A DNA stretch of 64,000 bases from DAMCAP01 sp032059445. GTDB taxonomy: Bacteria > Bacillota > Clostridia > Oscillospirales > Ruminococcaceae. The DNA lies in the NCBI GenBank assembly GCA_032059445.1, contig DAMCAP010000012.1, positions 1 to 64,000 on the forward strand, in the 5' to 3' direction. The notes beneath the pieces were generated by a model that did not search any database, was not told the origin of the DNA, and saw only the letters and a program-made list of their open reading frames with translations. The translations under genes were made by a program, and so were the position numbers. Positions 8,129 to 16,981 of this stretch are shown here, one piece after another. Numbering within the stretch: position 1 is the first letter of the stretch; each line of letters opens with the position of its first letter.

Positions 8129-9019
8129 ATGCAAGGACATTATGATACTAGGTACGCCCTTCGGATTTCGTCGGTGACCATTGTGATCAACGTTGTGCTT
8201 TCGATTTGCAAGCTGGTTGCAGGTATCGTGGCACAGTCAAGCGCAATGATTTCAGATGCGGTGGAATCATCTTCGGACATACTCGGTACCATTGTAGTAA
8301 TGATCGGGGTGCGAATGGCAGGCAAAAACTCTGATCATGATCATCCTTACGGTCATGAGCGGATGGAGTGTATTGCCGCAATTCTATTGGGGATGCTATT
8401 GTTTGCTACCGGTCTTGGGATCGGGTATGATGGTCTTAGCAAGATTTTTGGCAGAGAGGGCTTCGTGTTACAAGCCCCCGGAGCCATTGCCTTGGCAGCA
8501 GCAGCGCTGTCAATCACTGTGAAGGAATGGATGTATTGGTATACACGAGCAGCCGCCAAGAAGCTTAATTCGAGCGCACTGATGGCGGATGCCTGGCATC
8601 ATCGGTCCGACGCTTTTTCTTCCATCGGTACCTTTGCGGGCATATTTGGCGCGCGGATGGGCTATCCTGTGCTGGATCCTATTGCCTCGGTGGTCACCTG
8701 CTTCTTTATCCTGAGAGCAGCTTATCACATTATGACAGATAGCTTTTCGAAGATGGTGGATAAGGCCTGTGACTCCCAGACCGTGGAGGAGATGAAGGGA
8801 TTGATATTGTCTCATGCAGGGGTTGTGGAGATTGATTTGATCCGCACAAGGCTCTTTGGATCTAAAATCTATGTAGATGTAGAGATCGGCGCCGACGGCT
8901 CATTGACACTAGAGCAATCCCACCACATCGCTCAAGAGGTACACGACAAGCTTGAGCAAAAATTTAGCAACGTAAAGCATTGTATGGTGCATGTCAACCC
9001 CAAAAAAGTAGAACAATAA
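8129..9019 (+). CDS. Cation diffusion facilitator (Ni/Co/Zn efflux)
   Basis: Inner-membrane CDF antiporter that exports divalent metal ions; the NiCo riboswitch upstream points to Ni2+ and Co2+. The 296 residues show six membrane segments, the metal-site motifs ISDAVESSSDILGT (DxxxD) in segment two and WHHRSDAFSS (HxxxD) in segment five, the DHDHPYGHERME loop, and a C-terminal cytosolic metal-binding fold (about residues 205-290). The ATG at 8129 follows GGAGG at good spacing; the in-frame extension to 8090 has no ribosome binding site. It ends at a strong terminator. The family is certain; specificity is inferred from the riboswitch. Confidence 0.94.
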   Translation: MQGHYDTRYALRISSVTIVINVVLSICKLVAGIVAQSSAMISDAVESSSDILGTIVVMIGVRMAGKNSDHDHPYGHERMECIAAILLGMLLFATGLGIGYDGLSKIFGREGFVLQAPGAIALAAAALSITVKEWMYWYTRAAAKKLNSSALMADAWHHRSDAFSSIGTFAGIFGARMGYPVLDPIASVVTCFFILRAAYHIMTDSFSKMVDKACDSQTVEEMKGLILSHAGVVEIDLIRTRLFGSKIYVDVEIGADGSLTLEQSHHIAQEVHDKLEQKFSNVKHCMVHVNPKKVEQ

Positions 9020-9030
9020 CAACCGATAAA

Positions 9031-9078
9031 AAGCCCCAAGCGTTCAGGCAATGACCTGACGCTTGGGGCTTGATTTTG
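9031..9078. terminator. Strong bidirectional terminator after the CDF gene
   Basis: AAGCCCCAAGCGTTCAGG (9031-9048) pairs with CCTGACGCTTGGGGCTT (9055-9071) with one bulge, and T runs are present in both directions. It separates the CDF gene from the convergent helD. Confidence 0.85.
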
Positions 9079-9182
9079 TGTTGCGCTCTTTATACCAGTT
9101 AATTGACTAGGGTTACCAGCTTGTGATGTAAAGATGTGTTACGATCGGAGTATAAAGGGAAGCCAAAGGTTTGATATGCACT

Positions 9183-11365
9183 TTAGTAATTAGTCGCCTG
9201 AGGCAGATCATCAAAGCCTTCAAGAGCTGGGGTAGCGTTGGGGTCGATGATCAGCTCCATCTGGTGCAGCGCCCTGCTCATCGCTACAAAAAGCAGCCGC
9301 ATATCTAGGGTGGAGTCAGAGCGGTAGCTTAGGTTGTCGGCATGGGGGATCAACACACAGTCAAACTCCAATCCCTTTGCCTGATAGCCGGTCAGTAGCG
9401 TTAGGCTGCTTTGTTGATCTGATTTTTCCTCTGAGCTCTTTACTGTGATATAGGCGACCCCCTGCTTTTGCAGGGCTTTACCTATGGTAGCAGCTTGCTT
9501 TTCGTTTTTGGTTATCACTGCAAAGGATTTAAGCCCTCTTGCAGTATAATGCTCGATGGTTTTGTGGATATGCTCTGCCAGCTGCTCGTCCTTAAGGCGG
9601 ATCAGCCTTGGGGTATCTCCACTACGGATGACGGGCACAGCGGCTGGGCTGCCCAGTGCCTTTAGGGCAAGATTGGCGCACTCCATGATCTCAATGGTGG
9701 TACGGTAGCTTTTTTCGAGGTAGAGCAGGGAGCAGTTTTGCCCAAATACCTGGACGGCTACCTCCTCCCAGTTGCCGATGCTGCGGTAGGAGTAGATGCC
9801 CTGAGCAAGGTCTCCTACGATGGTAAAGCTGCTCTCGGGGAAGAGGCGCTTTAAGCAATAATAATGAAACAAGCCGAAGTCTTGCGCTTCGTCCACCAGA
9901 ATGTGTACGAAGTTTTTGTATTCTCCCGGCCCATGGAGCAGGAGCTTTAAGTAGATGATAGCGGGGGTATCTTCAAAGTTTATCGTCTTTTTGCCAAGCA
10001 GGGTGGTGATGTCTTTGCCCATCTGCTGCGGGCTTAGCTCCTCGGGGACGTACTTATCTATATCCTTGGCAAATTGCTTATATAGTGCCGTAACCGAGAC
10101 ATTCGCAGGAGCGAAATACTGCTCCATCAGCTTCACACAGCCAGACTGGATTTCTTTTTCAGCCTGATGAAGGTCGTGATAGAGCTTCATCATCGCTTCC
10201 CCCTTAGGGGATGCAGCGATCTGCTGCTTATAGACTCTGTTGATTTGAGCCAGCAACCCGTCGGGGCTGTGGCGGATGCGATTGCGGATGGTGGAGATGG
10301 TTTGCTGAAGCCTTGCCTTTAGGTCGGGTACGATAGCATGTCCCATAAAGGCTTCGTACAGCTCCTCTTTGCTGATCACCTTAACGGTATTGATATAGAT
10401 ATCCTCGGTAAAAAGAGCCTTTGTAAAGTCGCTAAAGAAGGCATCGAGGCTTTGCTTGTAGGCAAGAGAGGTTTTAAAGCGCTGTACATCGGTGTTTTCT
10501 TTGCCCTCCATCACTTTGTCTAAAGAGAGGGCGCCGGGAGCGGCTTTGAGTTTTTCCCCTACATAGGCGGTGGCAATATCCTCAAAAATCGATTGGGCAA
10601 TGTCATCGGTTTCGAGGTCGGGGAGCACCGATGAAATATACTGGATAAAGTAACGGTTGGGGCCGATGACCATATACTGAGATGCCTTGCATTTCTCCCG
10701 CTCATTATAGATCAGGTATGCCGCACGGTGGAGGGCGACGGTGGTCTTGCCGCTACCTGCAACTCCTTGCACAATGAGATTTTGGCGGAAGGGCCAGCGG
10801 ATAATCTGGTTTTGCTCCTTGCCGATNNNNNNNNNNAAGCAACGATGGTTTTTAGGCGGTTGTCGGCATTGGCACCGAGATAAGGCTTTAGAAGCTCATC
10901 ATCCGACACGCTATCCACATCGTAGTACTCCTTGAGGATGCCCTCCTCCATAATTAGCTGCCGCTTTAAGAGCAGCTCGCCGCTGATTTCGCCCATTGGG
11001 GCGGTGTAGATGGCAGGCCCTAGGTTGCTGTCATAGTAGAGGGTACATACGGGGGCTCTCCAGTCGATGACGGCGTCGGCCCCCTTTTCATCGGTAACGG
11101 CAGTCTTGCCGATATAGATTTTTTCGGGGATCTTATGCTCTTCTCCAAAATCGATGCGGGCAAAGTAGGGCTTGCCTTTTAACTCGTCGATTCGTTTGAT
11201 ACGAGATGCCGATATCCCCATCAGCACCTGCAAGAGTCGTGCATCGTCCCGGTAGATCTTGGGTAGGGTATGCAGCTGGTTTTGATGATGGGCTCGCTCC
11301 CANNNNNNNNNNGCGTAATCTAGATGGGATTGCTCCTCAAGAAATATGCTCTGCTTGGTATCCAT
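9183..11365 (-). CDS. helD: HelD-type UvrD-like helicase, interrupted by two assembly gaps
   Basis: SF1 ATPase of the HelD family, which recycles stalled RNA polymerase. The start is the ATG at 11365 (MDTKQSIFLEE) after GGAGGTG. The N-terminal part contains KPYFARIDFGEE and AVIDWRAPVCTLYYD, both typical of HelD. After the gap at 10827-10836 the frame resumes with EQNQIIR and Walker A VQGVAGSGKTTVALHRAAYL, then HILVDEAQDF (Walker B), GDLAQGIYSYR and the C-terminal GYQAKGLEFDCVL and FVAMSRALHQM motifs. The gap at 11303-11312 hides part of the N-terminal coiled coil. The two apparent ORFs are one gene: by comparison with HelD the 10827 gap represents only a few bases, so the frame break is artificial. 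Confidence 0.9.
10827..10836. other. Assembly gap (10 N) inside helD
   Basis: Ten N just before the EQNQIIR motif. Flanking residues (KTIVA before, IGKEQN after) align almost directly with HelD relatives, so the missing sequence is probably only a few bases. Confidence 0.97.
11303..11312. other. Assembly gap (10 N) inside helD N-terminal region
   Basis: Ten N about 17 codons after the start. HelD proteins have about 100 residues before the PYFxRIDF motif and only about 75 are visible here, so roughly 25-30 residues may be missing. Confidence 0.95.
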
Positions 11366-11401
11366 GGTTCACCTCCAACAAAAATTCACAGACAGACACA
11401 A

Positions 11402-11428
11402 AAATCCCCCACTTGCGGCGGGGGATTT
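11402..11428 (-). terminator. Terminator of the flavoprotein/non-coding transcript
   Basis: On the minus strand AAATCCCCC pairs with GGGGGATTT over 9 bp, followed by further T. It is downstream of the flavoprotein gene and of the structured region at 11465-11656 and lies upstream of helD. Confidence 0.75.
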
Positions 11429-11464
11429 GAGATCGATTGGGTTGTGTTATCGCAAATATCTTGT

Positions 11465-11656
11465 GCAGCTACTTCGCAATGCTCGTCAGTATGCCGTTTC
11501 GGCATTTCATTGCGCTGCGGCTCCTTTTAAGGACAATCGCTTAGGACGGTTGTCACAAGCGAAGCGCAGTGCAATCCGCTAAGCGTTGTTCGTAGGGTTA
11601 AGGGCACAGCCCTTAGACGTTTTTTCCCCCATTTTTGACGTCTATCAAAAATGGGG
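11465..11656. other. Structured non-coding region of nested inverted repeats
   Basis: About 340 bp separate the flavoprotein gene stop (11767) from the terminator at 11402-11428, with no credible gene between. It contains a three-tier hairpin: GCAGC (11465-11469) with GCTGC (11514-11518), GCAATG (11476-11481) with CATTGC (11508-11513), and ATGCC (11491) with GGCAT (11505). Then come CGCTTAG/CTAAGCG (11538-11544/11579-11585), TAAGGGC/GCCCTTA (11599-11615) and a 12-bp perfect pair CCCCATTTTTGA/TCAAAAATGGGG (11627-11638/11645-11656). This density suggests a structured RNA, a long 3' untranslated region or a small repeat element. Identity is unknown. Confidence 0.5.
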
Positions 11657-11766
11657 TGCCTGCACGGCATGAGTGCATATACGTAATGCAACCATATTTG
11701 TGACAAACATTATATCTCAAAAGTCTTTATTTGTCAATAAATGTTTTGGGTGGACATTCCTAAGGG

Positions 11767-12342
11767 CTAGTCAATAATCCGCTCTCCCAGCCAGTGGATA
11801 TTTTGAGCAAGGTTCTTCATAGTTTTGACCCCTTCCTCATCTTTAGCAAAGTCGCCGATGTCTTTGGCGGTCGATACATTCCAGTAGTTTGCACCAGGGA
11901 TCACCATCTCGTTGATCAGCATAAACATATTCATCTCAGAGAAGGTCATGTTTGCCCCAGCGCGGCGAGCAACTGCTACCGAAGCCCCGATCTTATGCTT
12001 GAGCGGGTTGCCATTGGCACGTGCTACATATCCACCTCTGTCGATGAGCGCTTTCATTTCGGGGGTCAGGGAGCCGAAATAGGTAGGGGAGCCAAAGATG
12101 ATTACATCGGAGCTAAACATCTCAGCCATTAGGTAATTCATATCGTCGCCATCGATTACGCATTTATTGTTGCGGTGGCGCCTGCACCCGCCGCAGGAGA
12201 CGCACCCTCTGAGAGGCAGACCACCTACCTGCACAAATTGGGTGCTGTGCCCCAAGGCTTCGAGATCGGCTAAAATCAGCCGCAGAGCCGCTGCGGTGTT
12301 GCCGTTTGCTCTAGGGCTTCCGTTAAAGGCTGTTACTTTCAT
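11767..12342 (-). CDS. Iron-sulfur flavoprotein / NADPH-dependent FMN reductase family
   Basis: Flavodoxin-fold redox protein of 191 residues. The FMN phosphate loop is FNGSPRANGNTAAAL at residues 5-19. CVSCGGCRRHRNNKC near residue 47 is a CX2CX2CX7C cluster that resembles the compact cysteine motif of the iron-sulfur flavoproteins of anaerobes. FGSPTYFGSLTPEMKALIDR is the conserved mid-region, visible near residue 83. It probably transfers electrons between ferredoxin-type carriers and small acceptors; the physiological substrate is unknown. ATG start at 12342 with AAGGAG upstream. Monocistronic and divergent from cinA. Confidence 0.87.
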   Translation of the reverse strand: MKVTAFNGSPRANGNTAAALRLILADLEALGHSTQFVQVGGLPLRGCVSCGGCRRHRNNKCVIDGDDMNYLMAEMFSSDVIIFGSPTYFGSLTPEMKALIDRGGYVARANGNPLKHKIGASVAVARRAGANMTFSEMNMFMLINEMVIPGANYWNVSTAKDIGDFAKDEEGVKTMKNLAQNIHWLGERIID

Positions 12343-12454
12343 ATCGTTCTCCTTATACTTCTATCATGTTTACAGTTAGAATGGCCTATGACAAGTATTA
12401 TAGTAAAAATCCATATAAATGTAAACATGGGTCAAAAGCTTTACAAGATCGCAG

Positions 12455-12483
12455 TTTATTTTTGTGTATACCTATGCTATAAT
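12455..12483 (+). promoter_or_regulatory. Possible extended -10 promoter for cinA
   Basis: TATAAT at 12478-12483 with an upstream TG (extended -10) and a weak TTTATT 17 bases before it. It would give a leader of about 100 bases to the TTG start at 12592. Confidence 0.4.
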
Positions 12484-12591
12484 AACCCAAGATGCTTATT
12501 TTACATATTTTTACGCTGCTATTTGGCAGCAGATATTTGCAATGAAAGCACCAATAATTGTATTTTAATGATCAGAAAAGAGGTCTTATTT

Positions 12592-13839
12592 TTGAACGCA
12601 GAAATTCTTTGTGTAGGCACCGAGCTGCTGCTTGGTGACGTTGTCAATACCAACGCTGCATATATCGCCCAGCAACTGGCGGGGCTTGGGATCAATGTAT
12701 ACCACCACACCGTGGTTGGGGATAACCCCGCCCGGCTCAAAAAAGCGCTCAGCATTGCACTAGAGCGTAACGATATTGTATTTATGACAGGAGGGCTGGG
12801 GCCCACCTACGACGACCTTACCAAAGAAACGGTTGCAGAGTATTTTGACCGTGAAATGTATATGGATGAAGATTGCCTTGTGACCTTAAAGGCCAACTTC
12901 GCAAGATTTAACCGCCCTATGACCGATAATAACCTAAAGCAGGCGATGATGCCCAAGGGAGCCATCGTGCTACCCAACCCCTATGGCACTGCGCCCGGCT
13001 GTATCGTAGAGGGTGGAGGCAAGGCAGCTGTGCTGATGCCCGGCCCCCCCAGAGAGATGAAGCCTATGTTTGACGGGCCTGTCTATGCTTACCTGACTAA
13101 GACCAGTGATAGCATCTTGGTATCAAGAAACATCAATATGTTTGGCGTGGGTGAGTCGGCTGTAGAGGATCGCCTCAAGGATCTGATGCTTCACTCTACC
13201 AACCCTACTGTAGCTCCTTATGCCAAGCCTTCGGAGCTAATGCTCAGAGTAACCGCAAGAGCCAAAGATAAGGAAGAGGGCTATCGCCTAATCGACCCAG
13301 TTGTTAAGCAGATCATGGAGGTTTATCCTGAGAATATCTATGGGCTTGATCTGGCTAGCCTCCAGCAAGGTGCTGTGAAGCTCTTAAGTGAAAAAGGTCT
13401 GAGAGTCGCTACAGCGGAGAGCTGTACAGGAGGCCTTGTTTCTTCAAGACTTACAGAGATTAGCGGAAGCTCCAGAGTGTTTGACTGTGGCATCGTCGCC
13501 TATGCCAACGAAATCAAGGAGCAGATTTTGGGTGTAAGCCCTGCTACCCTTGAGAAGTACGGCGCTGTTTCGGCAGAGTGTGCCATCGAGATGGCGCAGG
13601 GGGTACGGAAGCTTGCCAAGGCTGATATCGGCGTATCGATTACAGGGATCGCCGGGCCCGACGGAGGCAGCGAAGAAAAGCCTGTAGGGCTGGTATATGT
13701 CTGTGTTTCAAGCAGTCTGGGCAACGAGGTCAGAGAGCTAAAGCTTGCTAGAGGCAGGGTAGATGATCGAGAAAACATCCGCTATGCGTCTTCTTCTAAT
13801 GCTCTGGATTTAGTGATCAAGACTGCCAAAAAGCTCTAA
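12592..13839 (+). CDS. cinA: CinA: competence/damage-inducible protein, nicotinamide-nucleotide amidase
   Basis: Two-domain cytosolic enzyme that deamidates NMN to NaMN in pyridine-nucleotide recycling; in naturally competent bacteria it is co-expressed with recA. The N-terminal MoaB/MPT-binding-like domain carries VGTELLLGDVVNTN and TGGLGPTYDDLTKE. The C-terminal PncC domain carries TAESCTGGLVSS and SITGIAGPDGGS. The best start is TTG at 12592 (encoding M-NAEILCVGTE), preceded by GAGGT; this gives 415 residues, the family length. The reading frame extends upstream to 12388, but that part is non-coding in character. No strong terminator follows, so transcription may continue into fbp. Confidence 0.95.
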   Translation: MNAEILCVGTELLLGDVVNTNAAYIAQQLAGLGINVYHHTVVGDNPARLKKALSIALERNDIVFMTGGLGPTYDDLTKETVAEYFDREMYMDEDCLVTLKANFARFNRPMTDNNLKQAMMPKGAIVLPNPYGTAPGCIVEGGGKAAVLMPGPPREMKPMFDGPVYAYLTKTSDSILVSRNINMFGVGESAVEDRLKDLMLHSTNPTVAPYAKPSELMLRVTARAKDKEEGYRLIDPVVKQIMEVYPENIYGLDLASLQQGAVKLLSEKGLRVATAESCTGGLVSSRLTEISGSSRVFDCGIVAYANEIKEQILGVSPATLEKYGAVSAECAIEMAQGVRKLAKADIGVSITGIAGPDGGSEEKPVGLVYVCVSSSLGNEVRELKLARGRVDDRENIRYASSSNALDLVIKTAKKL

Positions 13840-13949
13840 GCAAAGCACTGCAATCTCTTTGATTGTCTGTGGGTTAGCGTAGAGTTAGTGTTTCAGTCTA
13901 TAGCAATATATTAAACGGTATACCATAATGAACTTGTGAGGTGTAAGAC

Positions 13950-15927
13950 ATGTTAAAGGAAAAAAGAAGCACGATCGATCCCCGCTACCTGACCCTGCTG
14001 TCAAAGCAGTTTCCTACAGTAGCGGCAGTCAGCACAGAGATCATCAATCTGCGGGCGATCCTTGAGCTACCCAAGCCCACTGAGCATTTTATGAGTGATC
14101 TGCACGGTGAGCATCTGGCCTTTAATCATATCCTAAACAATGCTTCGGGGGTTATCCGAGATAAAATTGACGCCATGTACAGCGATAGCATCGATGAGGA
14201 GGAGCGCAAGGAGCTCGCGACCCTAATCTATTATCCTACCCTAAAGCTGGAGTTGCTCAAAGAAAAAAACAAGGATAAGCTGCATTATTGGTATGCCGTG
14301 ACCATCCTGCGGCTGGTGGAAATCTGCCGTGTGATGTCTTCTAAATATACTCGATCCAAGGTGCGCAAGGCACTGCCTGCTGATTTTGCTTACATCATTG
14401 ATGAGCTGCTGCATGCCGACTACGACGAAAAAAACAAAGAGAAGTACTACAGCAGCATCGTCAAAACCATTATTGACATCGGCAGGGGCGATGCCTTTAT
14501 CTGTGCGATTTCTCGCTTGATCAAGCGGCTATCGGTAGATCGCCTGCATATCCTNNNNNNNNNNGGCTGCAAAAAGTTTAAGGTTACTCAAATTTTGTGA
14601 TCAGATCTTAGATAGCTTGATGGATCACCACGCGGTTGATATCCAATGGGGCAACCACGACATCCTCTGGATGGGTGCCGCGGCAGGCAGCGACCCTTGC
14701 ATTGCTACGGTAGTCAATAACTCCCTACAATATGCCAACATCGACACCCTTGAGAATGGCTACGGCATCAGCCTGCGAGCCTTGATGACCTTTGCGGCAA
14801 AGACCTATAACGACGGTGAGGTCTTTACCCCCAAGGTGCTGGAGGATGATTGCATCAACATCAATGACCAGAAGCTGATTGCAAAGATCCGCAAGGCGAT
14901 TGCAGTGATCCAGCTCAAATGCGAAGGTCAGGTAATCGCCCGCCACCCAGAGTATAATATGGATGAGCGGCTGTTGCTAAGTGCCATTAATCAGGAGGAG
15001 GGTACAGTCTGCATAGGCGGAGTGTGCTACCCCCTAAAAGACAAAGACTTCCCCACCATTGACCCCGAAAACCCCTATGCCCTCAGTGAGGAGGAGCAGT
15101 CGGTGATGAATAAGCTGCGCACCAGTTTTAGGCGTAGCTCCAAGCTTCAGGCGCATATTCGCTTCCTCTATGATGTAGGCAGCCTTTATAAGATCTACAA
15201 CTCCAATTTAATGTTCCACGCCTGTGTGCCTTTAAATAAAGATGGCAGCTTCCAGCGATTTGAGTTTGACGGCATGAGGCTCTGGGGGAAGAAGCTCTTT
15301 GATTACTGTGAGAGTCAGGTGCGCAAAGCATACTTTGCACCGGAAAACAGCCGTGAAAAGCAAAACGCAGTAGACTTTATGTATTGGCTCTGGTGCGGTA
15401 AGGATTCTCCACTGCTGGGCAAGCTACGCATGACCACCTTTGAGCGGATGCTGATCGGTGATAAGCAGACATGGGAGGAGCCCAAAAACTTCTACTACAA
15501 ATATAATGATGATCCAGAGATCGTGTGTGCCATCATGGAGGAGTTTGGTGTAAACCCCAGTGAGGGTCATATCATCAACGGGCATATGCCTGTAAAGCTC
15601 AAAGACGGCGAAAGCCCCATTAAAGCCGGGGGTAAGCTGATGGTTATTGACGGAGGTTTCTGCAAGGCGTACCAGACCACTACAGGGATAGCGGGCTATA
15701 CCCTGATCTACAACAGCTACGGTCTTCGTCTAGCCGCCCATGAGCCTTTTGATTCCATTACCAAGGCGGTGGAGCAAAACAGCGATATCTACTCAACCTC
15801 CAATGTATTTGAGCTGGCCTCCAAGCGGATGCTGGTGGCGGATACCGATGTCGGTACCCAGCTTAAGGAGCAGATCGAGGTGCTGAGCCTATTGCTCCAG
15901 TATTATATGGAGAATGATAAGGGCTAA
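13950..15927 (+). CDS. fbp: Class III fructose-1,6-bisphosphatase, interrupted by an assembly gap
   Basis: Hydrolyses fructose-1,6-bisphosphate in gluconeogenesis; class III is the metallophosphoesterase type of Firmicutes. Residues from the ATG at 13950 (MLKEKRSTIDPRYL) include HFMSDLHGEHLAFNHIL, and after the gap at 14555-14564 come DHHAVDIQWGNHDILWMGAAAGS, IINGHMPVK and VIDGGFCKAYQ. The two ORFs (13950-14600 and 14617-15927) are one gene of about 650 residues, the family length. The gap removes the region where the metal-binding GDIxDRG motif belongs. The 30 or so bases just right of the gap do not encode family sequence, which suggests a poor contig end. Function is secure. Confidence 0.92.
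14555..14564. other. Assembly gap (10 N) inside fbp
   Basis: Ten N directly after the codons for RLHI, where class III enzymes continue with VGDIxDRG. The in-frame stop shortly after the gap is therefore likely an assembly artefact rather than a mutation. Confidence 0.95.
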
Positions 15928-16075
15928 TATTGCTCATAGGCGCAGAGGACTTGTATTTGCCTGTGCCATTAGGGCAGTGTAGGATTAACATGTAGTACCT
16001 TACCTAAAACATAGATTGGGGATTCTCCAATCAGCTGTGTATCTGGGCAATTTTTTGCCAACAATGTATCTATCG

Positions 16076-16095
16076 GGCGGCCTTCGGGTCGCCCC
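16076..16095 (+). other. Small GC-rich hairpin between fbp and traX-like gene
   Basis: GGGCGGCC-TTCG-GGTCGCCC forms an 8-bp stem with one G-U and a stable tetraloop. No T run follows, so it is at best a weak terminator. No gene is seen in 15928-16194. Confidence 0.4.
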
Positions 16096-16194
16096 TATCC
16101 ATTTACAGCACAAGACAAGGGCAGTTATGATTTGGTGTATGTGGTAAACCCAATGCACAATAACATCGCCGCTCTATAAAAACAGGAGGACTAG

Positions 16195-16875
16195 ATGAGC
16201 GCACTAAGCCTAAAACTGATCGCAATCGCAGCCATGACCATAGACCATTTGGGGTATGCGATCTTCCCCGATGTGTTTATCTTACGATGGATCGGGCGAC
16301 TGACCTTCCCGATTATGGCGTATTTCATCGGGGTGGGGTATAACAAAACCTCTGACCTTAAGAAATACATGATCACCCTCGCGGCCTTTGCCTTACTCTC
16401 CGAGATCCCCTTTAACCTGCTGGCAGGCGGCTCTCTCTATGGTGGAGGGGTCAACGTATTGGCAACCTTGCTGCTGGGTCTGGTAGCAATCGAGGTCTAT
16501 CAGCGCTTTCGCTATGCACGCTGGGGGTATCTGGTGGTGATCATCCCTGCGCTGGTTGCCGATATCCTTCGCAGCGATTACGGCGGCGGGGGAGTTTATT
16601 TAATCTTTGCCCTGTGGCATTTTGCTGATTACCCCAAAGGCCCCCTTTGGTGCATCGGGATCTGGAGCGGTATAAACTTCCTTAGTTATTGGGCAAGTGC
16701 GGGGCTTAGCCTCACTACCCTCACACCGCTACTAGCTATAGCGACGGTGCCTTTGATTGGAGCGTATAACGGCAGCAAGGGGTATCGTGGATATAAGCCG
16801 GTGCTTAAGTACATCTTCTATCTATATTATCCCTTGCATATGCTTGTGATTGCATTGCTTGCCAAGGCGATGTAA
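16195..16875 (+). CDS. TraX family membrane protein
   Basis: Polytopic membrane protein of 226 residues in the TraX family. The founding member acetylates F-plasmid pilin; chromosomal Firmicutes members have no established substrate but belong to the membrane acyltransferase-like clan. The signature is at the N-terminus: KLIAIAAMTIDHLGYAIFP, then LRWIGRLTFPIMAYFIGVGY and KYMITLAAFALLSEIPFNL, with eight or so hydrophobic segments. The ATG at 16195 follows AGGAGG. It stands alone between fbp and tex; no conjugation genes are nearby, so a role in pilin modification is unlikely. Confidence 0.88.
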   Translation: MSALSLKLIAIAAMTIDHLGYAIFPDVFILRWIGRLTFPIMAYFIGVGYNKTSDLKKYMITLAAFALLSEIPFNLLAGGSLYGGGVNVLATLLLGLVAIEVYQRFRYARWGYLVVIIPALVADILRSDYGGGGVYLIFALWHFADYPKGPLWCIGIWSGINFLSYWASAGLSLTTLTPLLAIATVPLIGAYNGSKGYRGYKPVLKYIFYLYYPLHMLVIALLAKAM

Positions 16876-16981
16876 GGCAGCCCCTCTTGAGCTAGCTACC
16901 AAAACCTGCTATGATATTGTTGTGGCGGCGATGGGCCGCAAAGCAGTAACCTGCTAAAAAGCGAAAGCAAAGGAAAGACAG

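Noticed and set aside
12388..12591. N-terminal extension of cinA
   Set aside because: It contains the promoter and has no family similarity; TTG at 12592 has a ribosome binding site and gives the family length.
14565..14600. Premature stop in fbp
   Set aside because: It falls in non-homologous sequence directly beside an assembly gap, so it is likely an artefact.
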